From Turnera subulata (Eukaryota > Streptophyta > Magnoliopsida > Malpighiales > Passifloraceae), in assembly GCA_028386065.3 (NCBI GenBank), contig JAKUCV010002539.1, forward strand, positions 26,618-90,617: 64,000 nucleotides of DNA, read 5' to 3'. Within the stretch, counting starts at the first letter, position 1; each line of letters opens with the position of its first letter. Under the pieces are notes generated by a model that was not told the DNA's origin, made no database searches, and worked only from the letters and a program-made list of their open reading frames with translations. Both the position numbers and the translations under genes were made by a program. This document shows positions 32,984-43,993 of this stretch, piece by piece.

Positions 32984-33925
32984 AACATCGATGTTGGTGA
33001 GACCAACATCGATGTTTGCATGAAGTTTAGCCTTGGCAGAACCTTCATAACATCGATGTTGTGTGACAAACATCGATGTTCTGATGAAGTTAGCCTCGGC
33101 CGAATCATCACAACATCGATGTTGTGTGACCAACATCGATGTTCTCATGTAAAATTCTCACAACATCGATGTTTAAGAGTTAAACATCGATGTTATTTGA
33201 GCTCGGCCAAATTGGTTTGAGTTCCAGAGCTCCAACAACATCGATGTGTGAGTGTCAACATCGATGTTATTGAGTTCCAGAACCCAAACATCGATGTTTA
33301 AATGTTAAACATCGATGTTATAATGCTACTGCCAAGAAATTGAACTTCCAAGTACTCAAAACATCGATGTTTAAGTGTTCAACATCGATGTTCTTGAGCT
33401 ACTACCAAATGGTGGAGTTCAATTACTCAAAATATCGATGTTTAAGTGTTCAACATCGATGTTCTATGCATTCGGCAACCTCCAACATCGATGTTTGCGT
33501 GTCAACATCGATGTTTTGCAGATTCGCAAACTCCAAACATCGATGTTGAAGGGTTCAACATCGATGTTGTGGAACCCAGTAACTTCAACTGCGAATTCGG
33601 GGTAGAAGGAGGCTGAATTGGTGTCTGGCCTGAACAAAAACGTTGTAGCCCTACTTCTTAGCTTTCCAGGGACACCAAGTTTGCACAAATCCGAGCTCTA
33701 CAGCTCTAGATATGGCCGAAATACTGAGTACTGCCAAAATCTTGAACTTTCAGAATCTCAACAACATCGATGTTTGAAAGTTCAACATCGATGTTATTGA
33801 GCTACTGCCAAAAAGTTTGGAGTTCAAGAATCTCAACAACATCGATGTTTAAGAGTTGAACATCGATGTTATTGAGCTACTGCCAAGTAGTTGGAGAGAA
33901 TCAGATTCTCACAAACATCGATGTT
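32984..33925 (+). repeat. AACATCGATGTT palindrome array, 25 sites
   Basis: The array has 25 copies of the 12-bp perfect palindrome in 942 bp, 23 exact and two with one mismatch (33237, 33431). Twelve pairs have centres 20 or 21 bp apart and one single site closes the array (33914). First bases: 32984/33005, 33049/33069, 33112/33132, 33162/33183, 33237/33257, 33287/33308, 33360/33381, 33431/33452, 33484/33504, 33536/33557, 33763/33784, 33838/33859, 33914. The spacers between pairs are about 30-65 bp, except one of about 200 bp, and repeat a 'gagctactgccaa...caagtactcaa' theme. Chance 'NIDV'-rich open frames here are only translations of the repeat. Confidence 0.95.
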
Positions 33926-34489
33926 CACATGTAATTTTTGTTTTCCAAATTTACAAACACCAATGTATGATTCATCAAGAACTTGCATATAATGTATGGA
34001 ATAATATATTGGTGAAATATTGAGTTCTTAGTTGCCTTCCATGATAAGCACTCATCAAGCCTAAGATCAACAAATGGTAGGTTTTGCCCTAGCAAGGTGC
34101 CATTTTTTATCCTAGGAAGGTGTGAGTGGATAATTGTAATATCTCGACTGCTTATTGTGGGTTTGGACTTAACTAGGTTATCTTAATAGGATTAAGGACC
34201 TAGGGGCAAGGGTTGAGCAAGTCTATAAGATAGACATGGACAAGGAGTTGTCCACTCAACTATCCAAGAGTTACATAGAGATGTAATTGACAAAGAGTTG
34301 TCTACCTAAATAGCCATGATATAGGTGATCAGCCCTCGCTGACTTATGTTGAAGTGAAATATGGATCTTGGCCTACTTATATAATTGTCTTGATATATGT
34401 AGTAGGAGCACATTTAATAGAATTCCTTATTAAATGATTTGTATGCATGACTATTATTTGTGTGAGTTGATCATTGTTGTAGAATTACC
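33926..34489 (+). other. Copia element 2 leader, gag-proximal part
   Basis: Untranslated leader between the palindrome array and the gag ATG at 34490. It includes 'ttgccttccatgataagcac' and 'gacaaggagttgtc' text also found in element 1 near 42740-43010. No array or coding sequence. Confidence 0.5.
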
Positions 34490-35260
34490 ATGGCACAAAA
34501 TACTAGCACTTATCATTGCGATTTGTCCTTGAGTAGGACAAGCTGAATAGGAATAGTTTCCTAGAGTGGCATCACATTTTGAGGATAGTCTTCAAACAAG
34601 AAAAATCTGTATGTCCTTGAAGGGCCTGTTCTTAATGAACCGGCGCCTAATGCTTTTAGGGCAGAATGAGATGCTTATAAGAAGCATGTTGATGATGCAT
34701 TGGATATTACATGCTTTATGCTAATTACCATGGACTCTGAGCTTCAAAAGAAAGATGAGAACATGTGGGCGTTCGATATGATCGAACACCTGAAAATTCT
34801 CTGAGGAGAGCAAGCAAGGCATGGGAGGTACGAGACCTCTAAGGCATTGTTCCAATGCAAAATGGCTGAGTTATCACCCGTTAGACCTCATGTGCTCAAG
34901 ATGTTTAGATACATTGAGAGCCTTGAGGGTCTTGGTTTCCTTGCAGAAGGAAAGGGTAAAGCAAGGTTAGAGAAGAAGAAGAAATGTACCAAAAGGTTTG
35001 GTGCATGTGCATCTTCTTATTCTCATGTGCTGATACCCATGGGTGGTGTTGCAAAGAAGGAAATTGTTTCCGTTGCAACAAACCAAGCCACTAGAAACGC
35101 AACTGCCCTGTTTACCTTGAAGAGGTAAAGAAGCAGAAGGGAAGTGAGACTTCCGCTTCAGGAATTTTGTTATAGAGGCTTATATCTCTACCTCTGCCTC
35201 ATGGGTATTAGATACCAGATGTGGATCTCACATTTGTAGAAATGTGTAGGAACTGAGAAA
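34490..35260 (+). pseudogene. Copia element 2 gag, degenerate
   Basis: It starts with ATGGCACAAAATACTAGCAC, matching the gag start of element 1. The frame is broken almost at once by substitutions and deletions. A recognisable part is 34808-35128, with the Lys/Gly-rich stretch before the zinc-knuckle region. It would have formed the capsid. Confidence 0.75.
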
Positions 35261-35399
35261 GAGTGGGTGATTGGCTAAGGATGAGATAGACCTACGCCCC
35301 GTATTGGAGCAAGAATTGCTACATTAGCCATAGGGATTTTCTATCTATTCTTACCTAGTATTTTGATTTTAGAACTATACAATTGCTATTATGTACCTA

Positions 35400-36296
35400 C
35401 CATAAGCATGAATTTGATTTTTGTGTCTTGTATGGACAAGAAAAGTTTTATTGAGAATAAAGAACAATTGTTGTTCTATTTATTTCAATGAAATAGATTA
35501 TGATGGTGCATTTTAAACGATAGTTTGTATGTTCTAAACCTAGTAATGCCTATCTATAACATTAATACGAAGAAGGTTAGGTTACATGATGCTAGTGAAA
35601 CCTATCTCTGGCATAGTCGTTTGGCCCATATAAATAAGACTCGTATTCCTAAACTCCATAAAGTTGGATTTTAGACTCATTTGATTTTGAATCATATGAG
35701 ACATGTGAATCATGTTTATTAGGCAAAGTGACTAAGGCTTCCTTTACGGGTAAAGGTGAAGAGCCTAGGACTTGCTAGGTCTAATATATACTGATGTATG
35801 CGGACCTATGTCTACACAGGCTAGAGGTGGTTTTCAATACTTCTTTACATTTACTGATGACATCAGTAGATACGGCTAAGTGTATCTAATGAGACACAAG
35901 TCGGAATCCTTTGAAAAGTTCAAAGAATTTAAGAATGAAGTACAGAATTAACTCGAAAAAATATTAAGATGCTTCGATCAGATCGAGGTGGTGAATACTT
36001 AGACCGAGACTTTCTTGACTATCTAAAGAGTTGTGGTATAGTATCACAACTTACTCCACCAGGTGCGCCTTATTGGAATGGCGTATCAGATAGGAAGAAC
36101 AGAACCTTGTTAGACATGGTTCGTTTTATGATGAGTCAAGCTGACTTTCCTTCTTCCTTTTAGGGGACATGCATTATTGAGTGCTGCATTTACCTTAACT
36201 GTGTTCCATCTAATTCGGTTGAAAAGACACCATATGAGATATGGACTGGGAAGCGTCCCAATTTGTCTTTTATGAGGATTTAGGGTTTTGAGGCTT
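35400..36296 (+). pseudogene. Copia element 2 integrase, degenerate
   Basis: The GAG-pre-integrase 'SLDKKS...SNETYLWH' region is eroded. The integrase core keeps LRSDRGGEYLDRDF and the PYWNGVSDRKNRT segment (35969-36163), where the usual SER glutamate reads SDR, so the third catalytic residue is lost. Many stops. The end is fused at about 36298 directly to RT sequence, a deletion of roughly 500 bp relative to sister copies. Confidence 0.75.
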
Positions 36297-36297
36297 A

Positions 36298-37450
36298 AGT
36301 ATGGACCTTAGTTGATCCACCCGAAGGGGTAAAACCCATAGGGTGCAAGTGGGTCTTTAAGAAAAAGACCGACATGGATGGTAATGTGATTACCTATAAA
36401 GGGCGGTTGGTTGCGAAAGGTTTCAAACAAGTTCATGGTATAGACTATGATGAAACCTTCTCACCAGTTGCCGTAGTTAAATCCATCCGGATTCTATCGG
36501 CTATAGCTGCATACCATGATTATGAGATTTGGTATGTAATTTGCAAAGGTCCATTTGTGGACTAAAGCAGACTTCTAGGAGTTGGAATCTTTGTTTTTAA
36601 TGATGTAATCAAAGAATTTGGTTTCATTAAAAGTGAAGATGATTTATGTGTTTACAAGAAGGTTAGTGGGAGCACTATAGTTTTCTTATTGTTGTGTATT
36701 GACGACATTCCACTTATTGGGAATGATATTCCGACACTAAAATCTGCAAAGACTTGGTTAGGAAAGAATTTCTCAATTGAGGACTTAGGAGAAGCTGCCT
36801 AAGTGTTAGGTATAAAGATCTATAGAGATAGATCCAAAAGGCTTCTCGTGCTAAGTCAGAGTACATATGTTGACAGGGTGGTAAAGGCGTTTAGCATGCA
36901 AGATTCCTAGAAAGTTTTCTTGCCCATGTCACATGGCATAGTTCTCTCAAAGAATCAATGTCCTAGTACGACTAGGGAGAGAAAGCGGATGAGTTAGATT
37001 CCTTATGCGTTTGCAGAAGGATCTATCATGTATCCCATGTTATGTACTCGACCGAATGTCGCTTATGCTGTGAGTGTCACAAGCAGATGCCAATCTGATC
37101 CCAGTGAAAGTCACTGGATAACGGTTAAGAAAATCCTTAAGTACTTGAGAAGCACTAAGGATACATTCTTGGTTTACGGAAGCGTTGATGGGCTTGTTGT
37201 AAAGTGTTACAAAGATGCTAGCTTCCAAACCAACTGGGATGATTTTATATCGCAATCAGTTTACGTGTTTTGTCTTGGATGTGGCGCTGTTTGCTGGAAG
37301 AGTTCCAGGTAAGAAACAGTTGCCGACCCTACAACTGTGGCTGTACAAATTTTCGTTTGAGAACTTTGTATCAGATCTTTTGACTAAGCCTCTCACGCAG
37401 CGGAAGCATGATGGTCATGCTAGATCCAGATGTATGAGATATATGAATGA
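36298..37450 (+). pseudogene. Copia element 2 reverse transcriptase/RNase H, degenerate
   Basis: The RT opening VDPPEGVKPIGCKWVFKKKTDMDG is followed by GFKQVHGIDYDETFSPV (36374-36565). A deletion then removes the 'QMDVKTAFLNG' block. The YVDD box reads 'CIDDI' near 36700. Part of RNase H remains at 37028-37450. It is inactive. Confidence 0.75.
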
Positions 37451-37474
37451 TTGGCTTTAGTGCAAGTGGGAGAT

Positions 37475-39047
37475 TGTTAGTAATATTCCCAAAAGCCAAT
37501 CATGGATGATTATATGTAGTCATGTATACACATTAAGGTTATTCCAATAAGTATCGTTTATGAGATAAACGCTTGCACATACTTATAACCCTAGAATATT
37601 TCATATTCTTAAATGTCCCTAGTCGATTATTATTACGGATGAGTTGTAATAATAAATTAAGACTAGCGTATGTTGAGAATTGCATATGTGATATGAATTC
37701 TACATACGGGTACAAGTTGGAGAACTTGTGGACTGGACCGACCCACATAAGAACCCTACATGGAACGTTATATGTATGTCATTAGTGGTTCTTATAGATG
37801 TAATTGTCCTCCGACCTGAGATCGTCAAGGTATCCAACATATGAATCATGTACTTTGATATTATTCCTAGTCATCCGTAACTGGGTGGACATAAGGGTAA
37901 TCATTGGGTATATGACGAGTATGTAGTGGGTTTTGATTGATCAAGACGGGGTAATTTTAATGTGGCCGATTTCCCCTTTTTTGCAATCAGTTTCGCTACA
38001 GCTCGTTCGACCCATGTAACAGGTATATTATCATATGGTTTCTTGATAGAGTTGAACTGTTAAATGCATGGCCATGCTCGGATTAGGTGATATGGTGATA
38101 TTACGGGTATCCGTTTTATACAGTTAACTCGGAGATCAAGAAACATAGATTAAATATATACGAGATTGACATATTCCATGTCTCGTGTTTGATCTAGATA
38201 ATGGGACGAAGGGACGATGACATGTTCCGAGGCATAGAGAATCAGTACTGATCTTGTCGTTCGGGTAGCAATGATGTGTTGCTAGAAGCCGCTCTTTGCT
38301 TATAATTGTAAAATGAGAATTTTCCAATTATTTCCGGACGTTACAAGTGCCTACAGGGTCACACACATAGAACCGTTGATTCAAGCAGGTGATTGAACCG
38401 TGGTTGGACCATGGTTGGACCGGGTGTGGTTGGATCGTGGTTGGACCATGGTTGAACCAGGGTCGTTTTGGTACAATAATTAGGTGAATTATTGACCAGA
38501 CATTAGTTGTTTGTGTGTTGTTGTCAGATAGTGGCTTAGTGGTAGACATATGATGATGAGAGTCATCATCATGCTACCTTTGGGGTCATTAAGTTGGGAT
38601 TAGAATAATGCACTAATTGAGTGGGATTGAGTCTTTGTGATCAGATCACTTCTCCTCCATCTCACGCTTGGCTTCTACATTTTTCTGAGCTAGACACACT
38701 TCCCTTAAGTTTCTTCTTTCCTTGTGAAAGAAAGAAGAACACAAAAACACCCAAAAACAAGCTCCCGTTTTCTGCTGCTAGCACCCAGTCCGGGAGTGCT
38801 CGGAAGTTGGATCGTGAGACGACTCCACCTTGATCACGATTCGTGTGGATACCGTAGAGGGGCCAGGCCTTAGTCTTGCTCTTGCTGATTCCATACTTCA
38901 GTTGAGTGAAAGACCTCAACCACATAAGGTATGTAAAATTGTTATACAGTTTATATTGCTTCACATGCGGTTCTTGGTTAAGTTTCCGTATTTCCGCTGC
39001 TTGTTGTGCTTGGTATATGAATGTCATGTAGCTTAGGGAAACTGACA
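37475..39047 (+). repeat. Copia element 2, 3' LTR
   Basis: 1573 bp. It begins TGTTAGTAATATTCCC and ends GGGAAACTGACA. It has about 50 bp not present in the 5' LTR at about 37950-38000. It keeps the LTR hairpin (38303-38331) and the minisatellite (38395-38465). Confidence 0.88.
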
Positions 39048-40262
39048 AGTTGTAGAGTCGGCAACTGTCTCTTGCTTTGAACTCTTCCAGCATACAGCAC
39101 CACCTCCAAGACAAAAAACATAACCTGACTGCGATTTAAAGTCATCCATGTCAGTTTGGAAGCTAGCATCTGTGTAACCCTTTACAACAAGCTCATCAAC
39201 GCTTCCATATACAAGGAATGCATCCTTAGTCCTTCTCAAGTACTTAAGGACGTTCTTAACCGCTGTCCAGTGACATTCACCGGGATCAGAATGATATCTG
39301 CTTGTGACACTTAAAGCATATACGACATCCGGTCGAGTACATAGCATGGCATACATGATAGATCCTATTGCTGATGCATAAGGAATCTTACTCATCCGCT
39401 CTCTCTTCTTAGATGTACTAGGACATTGATTCTTTGAGAGAGATATGCCATGTGACATGGGCAAGAAACCTTTCTTGGAATCTTGCATGCTAAACCTTTT
39501 TAGCACCTTGTCAATATATGTACTTTGACTTAGCCCAAGAAGCCTTTTGGATCTATCTCTATAGATCTTTATACCTAGCACGTAGGCAACTTCTCCTAAG
39601 TCCTTCATTGAGAAATTCTTCCCTAACCAAGTCTTTACACACTGCAGTGTTGGAATATCATTCCTAATGAGAAGAACGTCGTCAACATACAATAACAAGA
39701 AAACGATAGTGCTCCCACTAACCTTCTTGTAAACACATGCCTCATCTTCATTTTTAATGAAACCAAACTGTTTGATTACTTCATCAAAATGAAGATTCCA
39801 ACTTGTATACCTTGTTAGCATTTTCTGGAGTGACAAAACCTTCAGGTTGTGTCATGTACACATCCTCTAAAAGATTTCCATTAAGGAAAGAGGTTTTGAC
39901 ATCCATTTGCCATATCTCATAATCATGGTATGCTGCTATGACCAATAGAATCCGAATGGATTTAACCATGGCAACTGGTGAGAAAGTTTCATCATAGTTA
40001 ATACCATGAACTTGTTTGAAAGCTTTCGCAACCAATTGCCCTTTAAAGGTAATCACATTACCATCCATGTCAGTCTTTTTCTTAAAGACACACTTGCACC
40101 CAATAGGTTTTACCCCTTCAGGTGAATCAACCAAGGTCCATACCTTGTTTTCATACATGGATTCCATCTCCGAATTCATGGCTTCTAGCCTCTTCTTAGA
40201 GTCTGGACCCGTTATAACCTGCTGATAGAAAGTGGGCTCATCCTCTTCTATGAGCATCATGT
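39048..40262 (-). pseudogene. Copia element 1 reverse transcriptase and proximal RNase H
   Basis: Catalytic box LLYVDDVLL is intact, followed by MKDLGEVAYVLGIKI and the SQSTYIDKVLKRF region (39033-39836 frame). The upstream RT part is in another frame (39784-40260: CVFKKKTDMDG, MDVKTSFLNG). A deletion of about 41 bp at about 39799 removes the 'YGLKQ' segment found intact in element 3 at about 52330. The RNase H is cut at 39048 by element 2. Confidence 0.85.
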
Positions 40263-41700
40263 CTCAGTATGAGTCATAAGAAATCCATATCTCTCAGGCC
40301 CATGCCGAGTCCTATCAGACCTACGTAGTCCATGTGTTACAGGCACAGGATTTTCACCCACAACATCTTGTGGTTCCTGTCCTTGTTCCATCTCAACCTC
40401 TATACCTCGAACTTCTTTGAGTTCTATCTTTCATCCACTAATCTTTCTAGAAATAAATTCTCTTTCTAGAAAAATAGCAGTACGAGTAACAAACACTTTG
40501 TGCTCTGTAGGATTATAGAAATAATATCATTTAGTTTCCTTAGGATATCCAACAAAGAGGCATTTGACGGATTTAGGGCCGAGTTTATCTGATGCTTCTC
40601 GTCTCACGAAAGTCTCACAACCCCAGATCCTCATAGAAGACAAAATGTGACGTTTCCCTGTCCATATCTCATATGGTGTCTTTTCAACCGATTTAGAAGG
40701 AGCACGGTTAAGTGTAAAGGTAGCACTTAATAATGCATGTCCCCAAAATGGAGAAGGAAGGTCAGCTTGACTCATCATAGAATGAATCATGTCTGACAAA
40801 GTTCTATTCCTCCTTTCAGATACACCATTCCATTGAGGCATACCTGGTGGAGTAAGTTGTGATACAATACCACATTGCTTTAGATGATCAAGAAAATCTC
40901 GGTCTAAGTATTCACCTCCTCGATCAGATCGAAACATTTTAATACTCTTGCCGAGTTGATTATGTACTTCGCTCTTGAATTCTTTGAACTTTTCAAAGGA
41001 TTCTGACTTGTGTTTCATAAGATACACATAGCCATATCTACTGTAATCATCAGTAAGTGTAATGAAGTATTGAAAACCACCTCTAGCCTGTGATGACATA
41101 GGTCCACATACATCAGAATGTATAAGACCTAACAAGTCCGAAGCTCTTTCACCTTTACCAGCAAAATGAGCATTCGTCATTTTGTCTAATAAACATGACT
41201 CACATGTCTCATATGATTCAAAATCAAATGAGTTTAAAAGTCCAGCTTTATGGAGTTTAGAAATACGAGTCTCGTTTATATGGCCCAAACGACAATGCCA
41301 AAGGTAGGTTTCATTAGAATTGCTTAATCTAACCTTCTTCGTATTAATGTCATAGATTGGTGTTTCTAGGTTTAGAACATACAAAACATTGCTTAAATAT
41401 GCACCTCCATAATAAATATCATTGAAATAAATAGAACAACAATTGTTCTTTATTACAAGTAAAAAAATTTTCTTGTCCAAACAAGAAACAAAAATCAAAT
41501 TCCTGCTTATGGTAGGAACATAATAATAATCGTCAAGTTCTAAAACGAAACCACTCGGTATGGATAGATGGTAAGTCCCTATGGCTAATGCAGCAACTCT
41601 TGCTCCATTTCTGATGCGCAGGTCTATCTCTCCCTTTGCTAATCTTCTACTCTTTCTCAGTTCCTGCACATTTACACAAATGTGAGAACCACATCCGGTT
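40263..41700 (-). pseudogene. Copia element 1 GAG-pre-integrase and integrase
   Basis: A 380-codon open stretch (40527-41669) holds the pre-integrase HCRLGHINETRISKLH...CESC region and the integrase core with HSDVCGP, LTDDYSRY and NGVSERRNRT, so the D,D,E triad is present. Beyond 40527 the linker is frame-broken. It would insert the cDNA into the genome. Confidence 0.88.
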
Positions 41701-42546
41701 TGATGCAGTAGAGATATTAGCTTCTATAACAAAAATACCTGAAGTGGAAGTCTTACTTCCCTTTTGTTTCTTCACCTCTTCAAGGTAAATAGGGCAGTTA
41801 CATTTCCAATGGCCAGGTTGTTGCAATTGAAACATTGTCCTTCCTTTGCACATGCACCAAACTTTTTGGCACATTTCTTCTTCTTGTAAAACTTGGCTTT
41901 ACCCTTTCCTTTCCCTTTTCCAACCATCAAAATGTTGTTAGATTTGTTTGCCTTCATTTGTTGCTCAACTGTTCCTAACATGTTAAGCAACTCAGACAAA
42001 GATTTGTCAAGATGATTCATATTGAAATTCATGACAAATTGGCTGTAACTATCCAACAACGATTGTAGGACTAGATCAACAGCCAACTACTTTTGCAAAG
42101 GAAAACCTAGACCCTCAAGGCTCTCAATGTATCCAATCATTTTGAGGTCTCACCGGTGATGACTCAGCCATCTTGCATTGGAACAATTCCTTAGAGGTCT
42201 CATACCTCTCATGCCTTGCTTGCTCTTCAAAAAGCATTTTCAGATGTTCGATCATATCAAATGCACCCAAGTTCTCATGTTGCTTCTGAAGCTCAAAGTC
42301 CATGTTAACAAGCATAAGGCAAGCAACATCCAATGCATCATCAACATGCTTCTTGTAAGCATCTCCTTCCGCCCTAGGAGTATTAGGCGTCGGTTCATTA
42401 GGAATAGGCCCTTCAAGGACATACAACTTCTTTTCTTGCTTGAGGACTATCCTCAAATTGCGATGCCACTTTAGGAAGTTATTCTCATTCAGCTTTTCCT
42501 TCTCAAGGACAGATCGCAGTGATTGTGTGCTAGTGTTTTGTGCCAT
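41701..42546 (-). pseudogene. Copia element 1 gag, frame-broken
   Basis: It starts at ATG 42546 (MAQNTSTQSLRSVLEKEKL) with the 'NENNFLKWHRNLRIVLK' gag helix. The frame breaks at about 42124. A second frame continues 42086-41772 (NMNHLDKSLSELLNML, Lys/Gly-rich basic stretch). The zinc knuckle CFNC...GHW...C is split by a frame change near 41830. Confidence 0.82.
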
Positions 42547-43114
42547 AGTAACTCTACAACAACGATCAACTCACACAAATAAGAGTCATGTATACATAAA
42601 ATCACTTAACAAGGAATTCTATTAAATGATGCTCGTACTATCAATCAAGATAATGATAAGTAGGCCAAGATCCATATTTCACTACAAGATAAGTCAGCTT
42701 TGGCTGATCGCTTACATCATAGTTATTTAGGTAGACAACTCTTGTCAATTACATCTCATGTAACTCTTGGATAGTTGAGTGAACAACACTTGTTCTTGTC
42801 TATCTCATAGGCATAACTCAACTCTTTGCCTCTAAGTCCTCAATCCTATTAAGATTATCTAGTTAAGTTTAACCCACAATAAGTAGTTTGCATATTACAA
42901 TTATCCCATCGCACCTTGCTAGGATAAACATTGGCACCTTGCTTTGGCAAAACCTACCAAGTGTTGATCTAAGCAATAATGAGTGCTTATCATGGAAGGC
43001 AATACAAGAGGAACTTAATATTTATATCAACATATTATGTTTATACATTACATGCATATAACCAACAAATCTTATATTGATGTTTTGTAAATTTGGAAGC
43101 CAAAGATACATGTG
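42547..43114 (-). other. Copia element 1 leader, gag-proximal part
   Basis: Untranslated leader between the gag ATG and the palindrome array. It is homologous to 33926-34489 of element 2. No coding sequence. Confidence 0.5.
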
Positions 43115-43681
43115 AACATCGATGTCTAACTTTGAACATCGATGTTTTGAGAATCTGATTCTCCCAACTACTTGGCAGTGTTCAAGAACATCGATGTTTA
43201 ACTCTTGAACATCAATGTCTGACTCTTAAACATCGATGTTTGAGAATTCTGGAACTCGAAACCTTTTGGCAGAGCCCATGAACATCGATGTTTTGAGAAT
43301 CTGGAACTCCAAACTATTTGACAGAGCTCAAGAACATCGATGTTTAACTTGTGAACATCGATGTCCTGAAGTTCTGGAAGTTCAAGATTTCTGGCAGTAG
43401 TTTTAAACATCGATGTCTAACTTTTAAACATCGATGTTTGAGACTTCTGGAACTCAAACTAATTTGGCAGTGCTTTAAAACATCGATGTTTGAGAGTTCT
43501 GCCAAGGCCACTCGTCATGAGAACATCGATGTTTATCTCTTGAACATTGATGTTTCAAGATTCTGCCAAAGCCAATCTTCATTAGAACATCGATGTTTGT
43601 CACACAACATCGATGTTTGGAAGATCCGGCCAAGGCAAAACTCATGTGAACATCGATGTTTGTCTCACAAACATCGACGTT
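43115..43681 (-). repeat. AACATCGATGTT palindrome array, 17 sites (element 1)
   Basis: First bases in plus coordinates: 43115/43135, 43187/43208/43229, 43281, 43333/43354, 43406/43427, 43479, 43522/43543, 43586/43606, 43649/43670. Within-group spacing is again 20-21 bp. Seventeen sites; about six carry one or two changes. The spacers differ from element 2 far more than the palindromes do. Confidence 0.93.
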
Positions 43682-43980
43682 TTGGCCTTGCTGTACTAGA
43701 ACGACAATCGTTCCATACAAAAACCGACAATCGATTTTTCCTTGTCGAACTCATTCGACTTACTGCCAAGAACACCTTGATTGATATCACATACCAATCA
43801 GGCGTTCATTGTCAAAACACTTTTGACAAACACCAACCTCAACATGTATCATGTATACAAAATTGAAAATCAACATATCACATATGCAAATGAATTCAGC
43901 ATATCACATATACTATCATGTTTGTACTACATCACATATAACAAGATGAACATCTAATTCGGTTTAGCGCTTCACAAGAC

Positions 43981-43992
43981 GCTCCACTACCA
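43981..43992 (-). other. Copia element 1 primer-binding site
   Basis: TGGTAGTGGAGC on the minus strand, one base after the 5' LTR end. It is a degenerate match to the complement of initiator tRNA-Met. Confidence 0.6.
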
Positions 43993-43993
43993 C

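Larger units (their letters stand above)
31499..39047 (+). mobile_element. Ty1/copia element 2 (plus), nested in element 1
   Basis: TG...CA termini. Exact 5-bp duplication AGTTG at 31494-31498 and 39048-39052. The LTRs are 31499-32679 and 37475-39047. The primer site TGGTAGCAGAGC (32681-32692) differs by one base from the complement of initiator tRNA-Met. A palindrome-array leader, degenerate gag-pol (34490-37450) and polypurine tract GTGCAAGTGGGAGAT (37460-37474) follow. It is the same family as element 1 but in opposite orientation. Confidence 0.94.

Noticed and set aside
33340..33800. Open frames rich in 'NIDV' or 'HRC' on both strands
   Set aside because: They are six-frame translations of the AACATCGATGTT repeat and its spacers; no start context or domain, and they recur at 43351-43866 and 63344-63955 for the same reason.
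32984..33925. Regularly spaced short repeats resembling a CRISPR array
   Set aside because: Plant retrotransposon context, palindromic 12-bp units in pairs, spacers not unique, no cas genes.
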